A stretch of 64,000 bases of DNA from Dyadobacter jiangsuensis. GTDB taxonomy: Bacteria; Bacteroidota; Bacteroidia; Cytophagales; Spirosomataceae. The translations under genes were made by a program, and so were the position numbers. The notes beneath the pieces were generated by a model, which saw only the letters and a list, made by a program, of their open reading frames with translations, had not been told where the DNA came from and did not search any database. Shown piece by piece: positions 34,551-43,556 of this stretch. Location of the stretch: NCBI RefSeq assembly GCF_003014695.1, contig NZ_PYAS01000002.1:248001-312000 (forward strand), read 5' to 3'. Numbering within the stretch: the first letter of the stretch is position 1; every line of letters starts with the position of its first letter.

Positions 34551-36932
34551 CTAATTCTTGGGATCTGTACTAACCTTTGCCCCGCCGACGCCTTGCATTT
34601 GCATTGGGTTTGGCGTTTTTTTCTGCTGTTGCTGCTTGAAGATCTGGAAGCGGGTCGGTTGTGCGATGCGTGGGAACGAGTTGTTTTCCGTATCGATGTC
34701 GGCGATCTGCTGGTAGGGATCAAGCGTCCATTGAACGACCTTCTTCTTGGTGGAGATCACCTTGTTGATCTGCACGTCGTTGAAACGCCAGATTTCCGCC
34801 GGGAATACAGCCACGGAGTCGGTACCGTCCTCGAAGCCCATTTTGACGATCACCGGCATCGGTACACCGCCCTTGTTTTTGATGGACAATGTATAAAAAT
34901 TGGTATTCTCCTGGATCAGCTGACGTTCGCCTTCGGTTAAAGTCGCCAGGTATTGCTCGTATTTCTGCTTGTCGGCGTCGGTAACCTTGAACGGATCGTA
35001 GCGGTTGTAGAAATCGGCCATGGTCGAATCCTGAGCTACCACGGTTTCACCTTTGGTTTTGGCGTCCTGAATTTTGCTCATCGTTGTTTTCTTGCGCGCA
35101 TCTTCCTTGCGGGCGATCTCCTTCTCGATAGCCGGGTTTTGCGTGTCGATGCTGAACCAGTCGACGGTTACCAGGTCCTGATCCACAGGCTCGGTGCCGT
35201 AGAACCAACCTTTCCAGAACCAGTCGAGGTCCACGCCGGAGGCGTCTTCCATGGTGCGGAAGAAGTCAGCCGGGGTAGGGCTTTTGAAACGCCAGCGGGT
35301 GGCATATTCTTTGAATGCGTGGTCGAACAGCTCGCGGCCCATGACGGTTTCGCGGAGGATGTTCAGTGCGGTGGCCGGTTTGCCATATGCATTAGGTCCA
35401 AGGCCGATTACGTTTTCCGCCGAAGCCATGATCGGGCTCAGCACCGATTTGTCCGACGACATATATTCGGTGATCTGGTTAGGCTCGCCACGGCGTGTAG
35501 GGAAATTGTAATCCCATTCCTTTTCGGCCAGGTATTGGCAGAAGGTATTCAAGCCTTCGTCCATCCATGCCCACTGGCGCTCGTCGGAGTTGACGATCAT
35601 CGGGAAGAAGTTGTGGCCAACCTCGTGGATGATCACACCGATCATGCCATATTTCGTTGCTTCGGTGTAAGTACCATCTTCTTCGGGACGTCCGCCGTTG
35701 AAGCTGATCATCGGATATTCCATCCCGCCGCCTGCTACCGAATGGCAGGAAATAGCCACAGGATAAGGATATTCAAATGTGCGTGCGCCGTAGGATTTCA
35801 AAGTATGGGCCACTGCGCGGGTCGAGTATTGCTCCCATAGCGGGTTACCTTCTTTGGGATATATGGACATGCACCAGATCTTGCGGCCGCTTTTGTAAAC
35901 ATCGCTTTGCATAGCATCCCAGATGAATTTGCGGCTGCTGGCAAATGCGAAGTCGCGTACATTATCTGCTTTATAGATCCAGGTTTTCTTGCCCGGGTTC
36001 TTGTTTTCACGCTTTTCGGCCTTTTCCGCTTCTGCCTGGGTCACGATCATGACCGGCGTTTTGGAAGTTTCGGCTTGCTTAAGACGTTGTTTCTGAGTGG
36101 CGGTAAGTACCTGTGCGTAGTTCTGGCATTCGCCGCTGGCTGCTACCACGTGGTCGGCAGGAACGGTGATAGCCACTTTATAATTACCAAAAATCAATGC
36201 GAATTCGCCCTGGCCAAGGAACTGCTTGTGGTTCCAGCCATTCACGTCGTCGTAAGGCGCCAGCCGAGGGAACCAGTGCGCGATGAAGTAATTGGCATTC
36301 CCGTCTTTCGGGAAAAACTCATAACCGCTGCGGCCATAGTATTCGGTGATATTGTAATTCCAATCCACGCTGAACACGAATGGCGTACCCGGTTTCATCA
36401 CGAGAGGAAGGTCGATGCGCATCATCGTTCCGTTGATGGTGAACGGCAACGCCTTGCCTGCCTTGTCCTTTACGGCGGTGATATTGTAGCCATATTCCAC
36501 CTTCGGGTCCAGCGAAGAGCCGCGGCCGGTGTTCAATGCCGCCAATTGCGCAGTGCTCATTCCTTTTTCATTGACGGTCCCCGTACGCGAGAGCGCCGCG
36601 ATACCATCTTTTTTGAAAAGGTTCTGGTCGAGCTGCATCCAGATGTATTTCAGGTCATCCGGAGACTGGTTGTAGAATGTAATGGTTTCCGTACCCGTAA
36701 TGCGGCGGTTGTCGTCGTCGAGTTCGGCTTTAATGTCGTAATCGGCCCGCTGTTGCCAGTATTCCCTGCCTGGCGCACCAGAAGCGGTCCGGTAGGTGTT
36801 GGGTGTGGGCAAAGTAGTACCGAGTTGTTCAAAACGGTCGTTGGCCTGGTAATTGGGTGACGTGGGGAGCTGCTGTGCCTTGGTGCATAGCGACACAAGC
36901 AGCAATAGTAACGGGAGCAGCGTTTTTTTCAT
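34551..36932 (-). CDS. M1-family zinc metallopeptidase, secreted
   Basis: A 793-residue protein with signal peptide MKKTLLPLLLLLVSLCTKAQQ. The gluzincin motif is HEVGHNFFPMIVNSDE near residue 436, with the third ligand Glu in WAWMDEGLNTF 18 residues on. A substrate-binding GGMEYP exopeptidase motif precedes it. It acts in the periplasm or outside the cell on peptides. It follows the HupE gene by 25 bp and may share its transcript. Confidence 0.92.
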   Translation of the reverse strand: MKKTLLPLLLLLVSLCTKAQQLPTSPNYQANDRFEQLGTTLPTPNTYRTASGAPGREYWQQRADYDIKAELDDDNRRITGTETITFYNQSPDDLKYIWMQLDQNLFKKDGIAALSRTGTVNEKGMSTAQLAALNTGRGSSLDPKVEYGYNITAVKDKAGKALPFTINGTMMRIDLPLVMKPGTPFVFSVDWNYNITEYYGRSGYEFFPKDGNANYFIAHWFPRLAPYDDVNGWNHKQFLGQGEFALIFGNYKVAITVPADHVVAASGECQNYAQVLTATQKQRLKQAETSKTPVMIVTQAEAEKAEKRENKNPGKKTWIYKADNVRDFAFASSRKFIWDAMQSDVYKSGRKIWCMSIYPKEGNPLWEQYSTRAVAHTLKSYGARTFEYPYPVAISCHSVAGGGMEYPMISFNGGRPEEDGTYTEATKYGMIGVIIHEVGHNFFPMIVNSDERQWAWMDEGLNTFCQYLAEKEWDYNFPTRRGEPNQITEYMSSDKSVLSPIMASAENVIGLGPNAYGKPATALNILRETVMGRELFDHAFKEYATRWRFKSPTPADFFRTMEDASGVDLDWFWKGWFYGTEPVDQDLVTVDWFSIDTQNPAIEKEIARKEDARKKTTMSKIQDAKTKGETVVAQDSTMADFYNRYDPFKVTDADKQKYEQYLATLTEGERQLIQENTNFYTLSIKNKGGVPMPVIVKMGFEDGTDSVAVFPAEIWRFNDVQINKVISTKKKVVQWTLDPYQQIADIDTENNSFPRIAQPTRFQIFKQQQQKKTPNPMQMQGVGGAKVSTDPKN

Positions 36933-36957
36933 AATTGGTTGGTAGATAGTTGGGTTG

Positions 36958-37584
36958 TTATGAGTCGACAGGCATGCCTGCCAGTGTGCGGAAAAGTTCG
37001 TTGTTCAGGATCAGCGACAGTGCCATTCCGAAAATAATACCGGATAATATCTGTATCCAGCTCAATTTCTGGACTCTCAGGAGCTCGATCATCGCAAACG
37101 CGATGACTAATATAATAAAGACGATAATGAGTTGCCCCAATTCGAGGCCGACATTAAAGCCAAGCAGGGGGTTGAAAATGTCGGCTTCCTTGCCCAGCAA
37201 TGCCCTCAGATAGTTCGAAAAACCCAATCCGTGGATCAAGCCAAAGCCCAATGCAAGCGGGTACCTGAAAGCCGGAGCCTTATCTTTCGGGCCATAGGCA
37301 TTCTTTGGGGCCCTGTAAAAGAAGTTGAGAAAAGCGGTGATGAGTATGGTGATGGGGATCAGCAGCTCGATCACGTCGGGATTGACATTGACATACCCCA
37401 TGGTGGATAAGGCCAGTGTAATGGAGTGGCCAACCGTAAATGCGGTCACCAGTACGACTACTTTTTTCCAGTCTACCAGCGTGTAGACCGAGCATATGGC
37501 CATGATGAAAAGTATGTGATCATAGCCGTTGGAATCCGTAATATGGTTGAATCCTAATTGAAGGTAAGCCTGAAACTCGGACAT
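36958..37584 (-). CDS. HupE/UreJ family membrane protein
   Basis: A 208-residue protein with six hydrophobic segments and the histidine pattern of HupE/UreJ_2: FNHITDSNGYDHILFI, TAFTVGHSITLA and LIHGLGFS. Members are putative nickel or cobalt permeases or accessory proteins of metallo-enzymes. No hydrogenase or urease genes are nearby, so the metal and role are open. Confidence 0.85.
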   Translation of the reverse strand: MSEFQAYLQLGFNHITDSNGYDHILFIMAICSVYTLVDWKKVVVLVTAFTVGHSITLALSTMGYVNVNPDVIELLIPITILITAFLNFFYRAPKNAYGPKDKAPAFRYPLALGFGLIHGLGFSNYLRALLGKEADIFNPLLGFNVGLELGQLIIVFIILVIAFAMIELLRVQKLSWIQILSGIIFGMALSLILNNELFRTLAGMPVDS

Positions 37585-37643
37585 TAAACTAGGGTTAGGA
37601 ATATGTGACGCCAGACAATTTAATTGTCAAGACAAAAATAGAT

Positions 37644-37668
37644 AAACCCGAAGATATTTCTTTCGGGA
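37644..37668 (-). terminator. Weak terminator-like hairpin after the M14 gene
   Basis: On the minus strand CCCGAAAG pairs with CTTCGGG around AAATAT and is followed by a T/A-rich tract. It lies between the M14 stop and the HupE gene. Confidence 0.45.
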
Positions 37669-37717
37669 GTGGAAACCAACAATGTCGTGAAAATGCTACA
37701 CGGTGCCGGGTACTTAC

Positions 37718-39211
37718 CTATTCTACAATTCCTTGACCTTTTTCGGCATTAAAGTCGTCCAGATCGTGTACGAACCCGTTGATCACGGCATACTTCACTT
37801 TTCCAGCCTTTTTCAGGATGAACGTGGCGGTGGCGCCCAGGCCTGGTGTGCCGGTGGGGACTGCTTGCCCACTTCTCAGAATATGCAATGGGGCCGTGGT
37901 GAAGTACAGGCCTAATGCGCGGGTGTTGGCGTCGGGCGCGAGACGTACATAGGTGTACCCTTCCCTGAGGAGGTTCAGTGCATTCAGTTTGCTGATCTCA
38001 CTCACATTTTTGAATGCGGTAGGATAAAGCTTACCCTTTTCAATGGTGAGGCCTGTGGCGTCGACTTCCTGGCTGCCGTATTGTGGATGGAGGTCTCCGA
38101 AGTCTTCGATCTTGCTGTAATAGAAGAATTTGGTAGCATTGGCGTAGTTGACTTCGTTCCGGTTAATGCCCAGGTCGGCGGTGAACGACTTGCCCGATTG
38201 CCGGACAGTCGCATTGCGCACCACGAGGTCGTATACCCAGCGGCCGTTTTCAGGAATGTTGTAATATTCCTCGCGGTTCTCTTTGGTGAGTGAATTGTCC
38301 GAAATTTTGTCGAGCGCGGACAATATGGCCATGAAATTGAGCTGGCGAATGTATTGTTTTTCGGGGTCGCCGACACGCCCGCCCGATTCGATCAATACCA
38401 ATGTGGTACCCCATTTCTGTACGTTATCCCCGAACCCGCGCGGCTCGTGGTCGTCGGCATAGCGTGCTACCTGGCCCGGGATGTACTTTTGAAGGACCTT
38501 GTTCATGCCCACGATGAGCTGCATCGAGCGCTCGCGCACGTCGTTGATCGATAGTTCGTAATCATAAGAAGTCGCGAGGAACGAAATCGTCGCCACTTTC
38601 GGGCTGCGGCCTGCCGAGTAGCGTGGGCTCTGGTCGTGGAGGTTGAAGCCGTAATCCGGTTTCAGGCGATCCACAAGGCCTTTGAGGATCTGTGCTTCGG
38701 GCGTCTGGCGTGCGGCGGCGTCGCGGTTCATGTCGATACCCTGCATGGTCCGGCGCTGGTAACGTTCGGCACCGTCGGGGTTCAGCATCGGCACGAAATA
38801 GAGTGCGGTATTGTCGAGGAGTTTCTTGCGGAGGTCGTCGAAGCCGTCGTTTTTGCCTTCGAGAAAGTTGAAAATATCGAAGCTGGCCATGGTAGCGGTC
38901 GGCTCGTCGCCATGCATTTGCGTCCATAGGAGCACTTTCTTCTTGCCGCTCCCGATTTTGATCATCTGAATCGTCCTTCCCTCAAAGGATTCGCCCACCG
39001 TTTCGATCTGGTACAAGGCATTGCCCTGCCGTTTGGAAATCAATGGAAGAATGTCTTTTTGCTTGAAACGGCGCTGGGTAAGGGAAGCTTCGCGATAGGT
39101 TTCGTGAACTTTGAAAAGACGGTCGGCCAACTGTTGGGATTGTGCCTGGGAATCAACGGTAATCAAGGTAATGAGCAGGAAAAATAGTGGCAGAATGATT
39201 GGTTTTGTCAT
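37718..39211 (-). CDS. M14-family zinc carboxypeptidase, secreted
   Basis: A 497-residue protein with a signal peptide (ending near VDSQAQ). Zinc ligands are in QMHGDEPTATMA (HxxE) near residue 94 and the later His in YGFNLHDQSP, with substrate-binding residues in PMLNPDGAERYQRRTMQGIDMNRD. A C-terminal extension of about 150 residues is beta-rich. It removes C-terminal amino acids or trims peptides outside the cytoplasm; specificity is unknown. Confidence 0.9.
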   Translation of the reverse strand: MTKPIILPLFFLLITLITVDSQAQSQQLADRLFKVHETYREASLTQRRFKQKDILPLISKRQGNALYQIETVGESFEGRTIQMIKIGSGKKKVLLWTQMHGDEPTATMASFDIFNFLEGKNDGFDDLRKKLLDNTALYFVPMLNPDGAERYQRRTMQGIDMNRDAAARQTPEAQILKGLVDRLKPDYGFNLHDQSPRYSAGRSPKVATISFLATSYDYELSINDVRERSMQLIVGMNKVLQKYIPGQVARYADDHEPRGFGDNVQKWGTTLVLIESGGRVGDPEKQYIRQLNFMAILSALDKISDNSLTKENREEYYNIPENGRWVYDLVVRNATVRQSGKSFTADLGINRNEVNYANATKFFYYSKIEDFGDLHPQYGSQEVDATGLTIEKGKLYPTAFKNVSEISKLNALNLLREGYTYVRLAPDANTRALGLYFTTAPLHILRSGQAVPTGTPGLGATATFILKKAGKVKYAVINGFVHDLDDFNAEKGQGIVE

Positions 39212-39312
39212 GGTTCAGGGCCATTTGTTAACCGCAAGGTACGAAGTTTTCTCTAAGCAAATTTTAATGTAATATTTACGCCGTTTGTTACCCGCTTATT
39301 GTAATTTTTTCT

Positions 39313-39320
39313 TACATTTG
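39313..39320 (+). promoter_or_regulatory. -7 element of the his operon promoter
   Basis: TACATTTG fits TAnnTTTG exactly. Four bases separate it from the leader-peptide ATG at 39325, which would place the transcription start at or next to that ATG, so the leader may be leaderless. The -33 element is not clear. Confidence 0.6.
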
Positions 39321-39324
39321 TGGC

Positions 39325-39387
39325 ATGTTAACAGCTGAAACATATCATTTGCATCATAGCCTCTCGGCTTTCGGACGTCTAGGGTGA
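39325..39387 (+). CDS. hisL: his operon leader peptide
   Basis: A 20-residue open frame, MLTAETYHLHHSL followed by SAFGRLG and TGA. Three His codons lie within four positions (HLHH). It sits between a promoter element and a terminator hairpin (39438-39466) ahead of hisH, the classic layout of ribosome-mediated attenuation. When charged tRNA-His is scarce, a ribosome stalled at the His codons should prevent the terminator from forming. The peptide itself needs no function. Confidence 0.75.
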   Translation: MLTAETYHLHHSLSAFGRLG

Positions 39388-39437
39388 TGTGTTTTTGCAA
39401 GTAGTGTTGTAATAAGGTTGAATACATAGTATCCCAG

Positions 39438-39466
39438 AAGCCCGATTGTTAAGATCGGGCTTTTTT
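39438..39466 (+). terminator. his operon attenuator (intrinsic terminator)
   Basis: AAGCCCGAT pairs with ATCGGGCTT around a short loop, followed by six T residues. It is 50 bp after the leader peptide stop and 27 bp before hisH. Confidence 0.85.
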
Positions 39467-39492
39467 GTTGTCGATTTCAAGCACTGAATGGT

Positions 39493-40080
39493 ATGAAAAC
39501 CGTCATTATCAAATACAATGCAGGCAACGTGCAGTCGGTCATGTACGCGCTCGACCGCATTGGCGCAAGCTACCTCTATACCGACGATGAAGCCGAGATC
39601 CGCTCCGCCGACAAAGTGATTTTTCCCGGCGTAGGCGAGGCCAGCACCACCATGAGCTACCTGCGCAATGTGGGTCTGGATAAGGTGATCCCCTCCTTAA
39701 AACAACCCGTATTCGGAACCTGTGTAGGCATGCAGCTCATGTGCCGTTTTTCGGAGGAGAACAATACCGAATGCATGGGCATTTTCGATGTGGATGTGAA
39801 GCGTTTTCCGGCGGCTTCGGGCCTGAAAGTGCCGCATATGGGCTGGAACAATATCACTGGTTATCAATCACCGCTTACGGCCGGCATTCCGGACAACGCG
39901 TACGTCTATTTTGTACACAGCTACGCGGCACCGATCTGCGATTATACCATTGCCAGCTGCGATTACGCATTGCCATTCAGCGCGATGCTGCACAAGGACA
40001 ACTTTTACGCGGCCCAGTTCCACTGCGAAATCAGCGGCAATGCCGGCCAGCAAATCCTCGAAAACTTTCTCAAACTCTGA
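39493..40080 (+). CDS. hisH: Imidazole glycerol phosphate synthase, glutaminase subunit
   Basis: A 195-residue class I glutamine amidotransferase. The nucleophile is Cys77 in GTCVGMQLM and the His-Glu pair is in AAQFHCEISGNAG. It supplies ammonia to HisF for ring closure in histidine synthesis. First structural gene after the attenuator. Confidence 0.95.
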   Translation: MKTVIIKYNAGNVQSVMYALDRIGASYLYTDDEAEIRSADKVIFPGVGEASTTMSYLRNVGLDKVIPSLKQPVFGTCVGMQLMCRFSEENNTECMGIFDVDVKRFPAASGLKVPHMGWNNITGYQSPLTAGIPDNAYVYFVHSYAAPICDYTIASCDYALPFSAMLHKDNFYAAQFHCEISGNAGQQILENFLKL

Positions 40081-40102
40081 TAAACACAGCCTGCCCTAAT
40101 CC

Positions 40103-40825
40103 ATGATCCAGATTATCCCCGCTATCGACCTGATTGAAGGCAAATGCGTTCGCCTCACCCAGGGCGATTATGGTCAGAAGAAGATTTACAATGAAAACCC
40201 GTTGGAAGTAGCGTTGCAATTCCAAGATGCCGGTCTGAAAAGGCTGCATTTGGTGGATCTTGACGGTGCGAAAGCCAAAAAGGTCGTGAACTGGAAAGTA
40301 CTGGAAACCATCGCTTCCAAAACTTCGCTGCATGTCGATTTCGGCGGGGGCGTACAATCAGATGATGATTTGAAAATCGCATTTGAAAGCGGTGCTAAGC
40401 AGGTCACCGGCGGCAGCATTGCCGTGAAACAGCCCGATTTGTTCGAGCATTGGCTCAAAACCTACGGCGGCGAGAAGATCATCCTCGGTGCGGATGCCAA
40501 AAACGAGAAGATTGCAGTGAGCGGCTGGGAAGAAGGTACGAGCATTTGGGTGTATGATTTTGTGGAAGAATATGTGGAAAAGGGCGTGAAATACACCATT
40601 AGCACGGATGTAGCCAAAGACGGCCTGCTGCAAGGTCCTTCTTTTGATTTATATAAAAACCTCCAGGACAAATGTCCCGACCTGAACATTATCGCCAGCG
40701 GCGGCATTGCGGGCATCGAAGACGTGGAGAAACTGGCGGAAATGAATATCTATGGCGTGATCATTGGTAAAGCCATTTACGAAAACCGGATCAGCCTGGC
40801 CGATTTACAGCGTTTTTCAGTTTAA
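40103..40825 (+). CDS. hisA: Phosphoribosylformimino-AICAR ribotide isomerase
   Basis: A 240-residue (beta/alpha)8 barrel. Catalytic Asp8 is in [14 protein letters not shown] and the second Asp is in [15 protein letters not shown]. Phosphate loops are VDFGGGVQ and ASGGIAG. It converts ProFAR to PRFAR. It lies 22 bp after hisH. Confidence 0.96.
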   Translation: MIQIIPAIDLIEGKCVRLTQGDYGQKKIYNENPLEVALQFQDAGLKRLHLVDLDGAKAKKVVNWKVLETIASKTSLHVDFGGGVQSDDDLKIAFESGAKQVTGGSIAVKQPDLFEHWLKTYGGEKIILGADAKNEKIAVSGWEEGTSIWVYDFVEEYVEKGVKYTISTDVAKDGLLQGPSFDLYKNLQDKCPDLNIIASGGIAGIEDVEKLAEMNIYGVIIGKAIYENRISLADLQRFSV

Positions 40826-40828
40826 AAT

Positions 40829-41602
40829 ATGCTTACAAAACGAATCATTCCCTGTCTGGATGTCAAAGACGGCCGGACGGTCAAAGGGGTTAATTTTGTG
40901 AACCTGCGTGACGCGGGCGACGCCGTGGAGCTCGGCGCGATGTACGCCGCACAAGGTGCCGACGAACTGGTTTACCTCGACATTACAGCTACCGTCGATG
41001 GTCGTTCGACATTTATCGACCTCGTCCGCAGAGTAGCGCAGACCATTAATATACCTTTTACAGTCGGTGGGGGCATTTCCTCGATCGCGGACGTATCGGC
41101 GCTCCTGCATGCGGGTGCGGACAAGGTTTCGATCAACTCGGCAGCGGTGCGTAATCCGGACCTGATCAACGAACTTTCGCTCGAATTCGGTAGCCAGTGC
41201 ATTGTGGTGGCCATCGATACGCGTTACGTGGAAACGGAAAATGGCTTTGAGCACATCGTGCATACGCACGGGGGCCGGAAGGCGACGGAAATCCGCTCCA
41301 TACCCTGGGCGAAGGAGGTTGAAGAGCGGGGCGCAGGCGAAATTCTGCTGACTTCCATGGATACCGACGGGACGAAGAACGGTTTTGCATTGGAACTGAC
41401 CGCGACGATCTCAGGCAATGCGAACATTCCGGTAATCGCCTCAGGCGGTGCGGGCAATATGGCGCATTTTTACGATGTTTTCACCGCCGGGAAAGCCGAC
41501 GCCGGACTGGCTGCAAGCATTTTCCATTTCCGGGAAATCGATATCCCGGATTTGAAAGAATACCTTAAAAACAAAGACCTGCCGATCCGGATGACCCGGT
41601 AG
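40829..41602 (+). CDS. hisF: Imidazole glycerol phosphate synthase, cyclase subunit
   Basis: A 257-residue barrel with the catalytic Asp pair in [14 protein letters not shown] and [10 protein letters not shown], and phosphate-binding FTVGGGIS and ASGGAGN. It joins PRFAR and ammonia from HisH to give IGP and AICAR. It starts 3 bp after hisA. Confidence 0.97.
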   Translation: MLTKRIIPCLDVKDGRTVKGVNFVNLRDAGDAVELGAMYAAQGADELVYLDITATVDGRSTFIDLVRRVAQTINIPFTVGGGISSIADVSALLHAGADKVSINSAAVRNPDLINELSLEFGSQCIVVAIDTRYVETENGFEHIVHTHGGRKATEIRSIPWAKEVEERGAGEILLTSMDTDGTKNGFALELTATISGNANIPVIASGGAGNMAHFYDVFTAGKADAGLAASIFHFREIDIPDLKEYLKNKDLPIRMTR

Positions 41603-41664
41603 TGGCGCGGAGTTTATCAAATTATACCGCCGACAATGCGGAATGTTTTAATTCACAACCAAAA

Positions 41665-42306
41665 ATGAGCGAGACGTTTTCATCCATTGATTTTAATAAA
41701 TCGGCCGACGGCCTGGTACCGGCTGTTATCCAGGACGTTAATACCGGCAAGGTGCTGATGCTGGGCTACATGAATGCCGAGGCGCTGGACGTTACCAGAA
41801 AGCAGGGCACCGTTACGTTTTTCAGCCGCAGCAAACAACGCTTGTGGACGAAAGGTGAAACGTCGGGTAATTTTCTGTTTGTGAATGACATCGCAGCCGA
41901 TTGCGACGGCGATACATTGCTCATTAAGGCTACACCTGCCGGGCCTGTTTGCCACACGGGCGCGGATACCTGCTTTGGGGAAAAAAATAGCCAGCCGGAA
42001 ATTGGTGACACACGCACAGGCGAGGCCGCATTTCTGAATTACCTGCAAAAAAGCGTGATTCGCGAAAGAAAGTTGAACCCGTCCGATTCGTCTTATACGA
42101 CCAGTCTTTTCAAAAAAGGGATCAATAAAATAGCCCAGAAAGTAGGGGAGGAAGCGGTTGAAGTTGTCATCGAATCGAAGGATAACGACGACAATCTTTT
42201 CAAGAATGAGGTGTCGGATTTACTGTTCCACCTGCTCGTTTTGCTGGAACAAAAAAACATTGACTTAGATGAGGTAATTGACGTACTTCGTAGCCGTCAC
42301 CAATAA
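41665..42306 (+). CDS. hisIE: Bifunctional phosphoribosyl-AMP cyclohydrolase / phosphoribosyl-ATP pyrophosphatase
   Basis: 213 residues from the ATG at 41665 (MSETFSSIDFNKSADG). An earlier frame start at 41602 overlaps hisF and is less likely. The HisI part has MNAEALDVTRKQGTVTFFSR and metal-site DCDGDTLL ... CHTGADTCF; the HisE part has KVGEEAVEVVIESKDND. These catalyse steps 2 and 3 of histidine synthesis. The remaining his genes (hisGDCB) are not in this window. Confidence 0.96.
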   Translation: MSETFSSIDFNKSADGLVPAVIQDVNTGKVLMLGYMNAEALDVTRKQGTVTFFSRSKQRLWTKGETSGNFLFVNDIAADCDGDTLLIKATPAGPVCHTGADTCFGEKNSQPEIGDTRTGEAAFLNYLQKSVIRERKLNPSDSSYTTSLFKKGINKIAQKVGEEAVEVVIESKDNDDNLFKNEVSDLLFHLLVLLEQKNIDLDEVIDVLRSRHQ

Positions 42307-42319
42307 AAACCAAATCCAT

Positions 42320-42655
42320 ATGAAGCTACTCCTGCGTCTTATTATCAGTACTTTGGCGGTAATGGTTGCCGCAAATTTGGTACCCGGGGTTGTAGTAGCC
42401 AGCACAGGCACGGCCATTATCGTGGCGATTGTACTGGGTATTCTGAATACATTCCTCAAACCGATCCTCCAAATCCTCGCATTACCCATTACGATCCTGA
42501 CGCTGGGGTTGTTCTATTTCGTCGTCAACGTTTTCATTATCTACCTGGCTGCGTCGCTGGTCGATGGCTTCCGGGTCGACGGTTTCATTGCCGCATTGCT
42601 CTTCGGTTTGGTGATGTCCATTGTATCTGCAATTCTTGGTATGTTTTTGGATTAA
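42320..42655 (+). CDS. Phage-holin-like (4TM) small membrane protein
   Basis: A 111-residue protein from the ATG at 42320 with four hydrophobic segments (LVPGVVVASTGTAIIVAIVL; FLKPILQILALPITILTLGL). It matches the 'phage holin family/Mycobacterial 4TM' type common in bacterial chromosomes. Despite the name there is no link to phage lysis here. It follows hisIE by 14 bp and is read in the same direction. Confidence 0.8.
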   Translation: MKLLLRLIISTLAVMVAANLVPGVVVASTGTAIIVAIVLGILNTFLKPILQILALPITILTLGLFYFVVNVFIIYLAASLVDGFRVDGFIAALLFGLVMSIVSAILGMFLD

Positions 42656-42715
42656 TGTGAAAAAAGTCTGTTGTTCAGACCTTAAAACGTTTCACATGAT
42701 TTGAAATATACCGCT

Positions 42716-43054
42716 ATGCTGAGTCAACTGGAAGAAATCAAGGACACCCTTTTTAAATATTTCGAAACCAGGATCGATCTATTTAAAATCGAGACCCGCG
42801 ACAAGATCGAGCGGGCCGTGGTGATGGGGATATACGCCGCCATATTGTTATGCATTGGCCTTACAATCCTGATTTTACTGGTCATTCTGCTCGGGACATT
42901 CCTGAACGAGTGGCTGCATAGCGATTATCTCGGGTTTGTGATATTGCTTGGCGTTTTCGTTATCAAACTGACCGTTACGATAATCTGGCGAGAAACCTGG
43001 ATCAGGCTGATCCGGAAAATAATCGTTCGTTTTGTCAGCATGAAGGAGGAATAA
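42716..43054 (+). CDS. Holin-X-like (Phage_holin_3_6) membrane protein
   Basis: A 112-residue protein from the ATG at 42716 (MLSQLEEIKDTLFKYFETRIDL). An amphipathic N-terminal helix is followed by two hydrophobic segments and a basic tail. It fits the PF07332-type small membrane proteins linked to envelope stress clusters. The four small genes here appear to form one transcription unit. Confidence 0.72.
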   Translation: MLSQLEEIKDTLFKYFETRIDLFKIETRDKIERAVVMGIYAAILLCIGLTILILLVILLGTFLNEWLHSDYLGFVILLGVFVIKLTVTIIWRETWIRLIRKIIVRFVSMKEE

Positions 43055-43151
43055 TGCTTTTTGGCTGCTTTATTTGGCAATAAGTTTCCCTGAATTGCTA
43101 TTTTTGGATTCCTTTTGAAAAATTCTCTGACGCTATTTAAACAGATATGAA

Positions 43152-43556
43152 ATGAGTTCTTCAATAGATTCTTCAGTTAAAATCACTAAGCCGTTTTCAT
43201 CCGATACGGACAAGGAGAAAGAAGGTTTGTTGCAAGACGCCGATCTGTACCGCGACAAGTTGGAAACGCAATGGAGCGGGCTCAAAAAAGAGGCTACGGA
43301 ATATGGCAAACAAGCGCTGGTAATCGGCGGCGTAATGGCGACGACTTTCGTGGTCATGAATGCATTGCTGCCAAAAGGAAAAAAGAAAAAGGAAATTTTG
43401 GTCGAGCCGGTTGTGCCTGTCGAGAAGAAAGTCACCAAAATCAAAACCCAGTCTGCGGTCGGACAAGCCGTTCAAAGTTTAGCCTGGACATTGGCTGTGG
43501 GGTGGGCGCGCCAGAAGCTGAAACATTTTATTGAAGACGAACGAAAAACCGAATGA
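43152..43556 (+). CDS. Hypothetical YtxH/YqjD-like membrane-associated protein
   Basis: A 134-residue protein. A helical charged N-terminus (DLYRDKLETQWSGLKKEATEYGK) leads to one hydrophobic segment (ALVIGGVMATTFVVMNALL), then a Lys-rich linker (PKGKKKKE) and a second weak hydrophobic stretch. It overlaps the next gene by 4 bp. No enzymatic motif; the resemblance to YqjD/ElaB-type proteins is only general. Confidence 0.65.
   Translation: MSSSIDSSVKITKPFSSDTDKEKEGLLQDADLYRDKLETQWSGLKKEATEYGKQALVIGGVMATTFVVMNALLPKGKKKKEILVEPVVPVEKKVTKIKTQSAVGQAVQSLAWTLAVGWARQKLKHFIEDERKTE

Noticed and set aside
34953..36860. Two long plus-strand open frames (295 and 317 codons)
   Set aside because: Both are antisense to the M1 peptidase gene and show no family features.
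42320..43054. Phage lysis genes (holins)
   Set aside because: The two holin-like proteins are common chromosomal membrane proteins, no endolysin or phage genes are nearby, and they follow the his operon.
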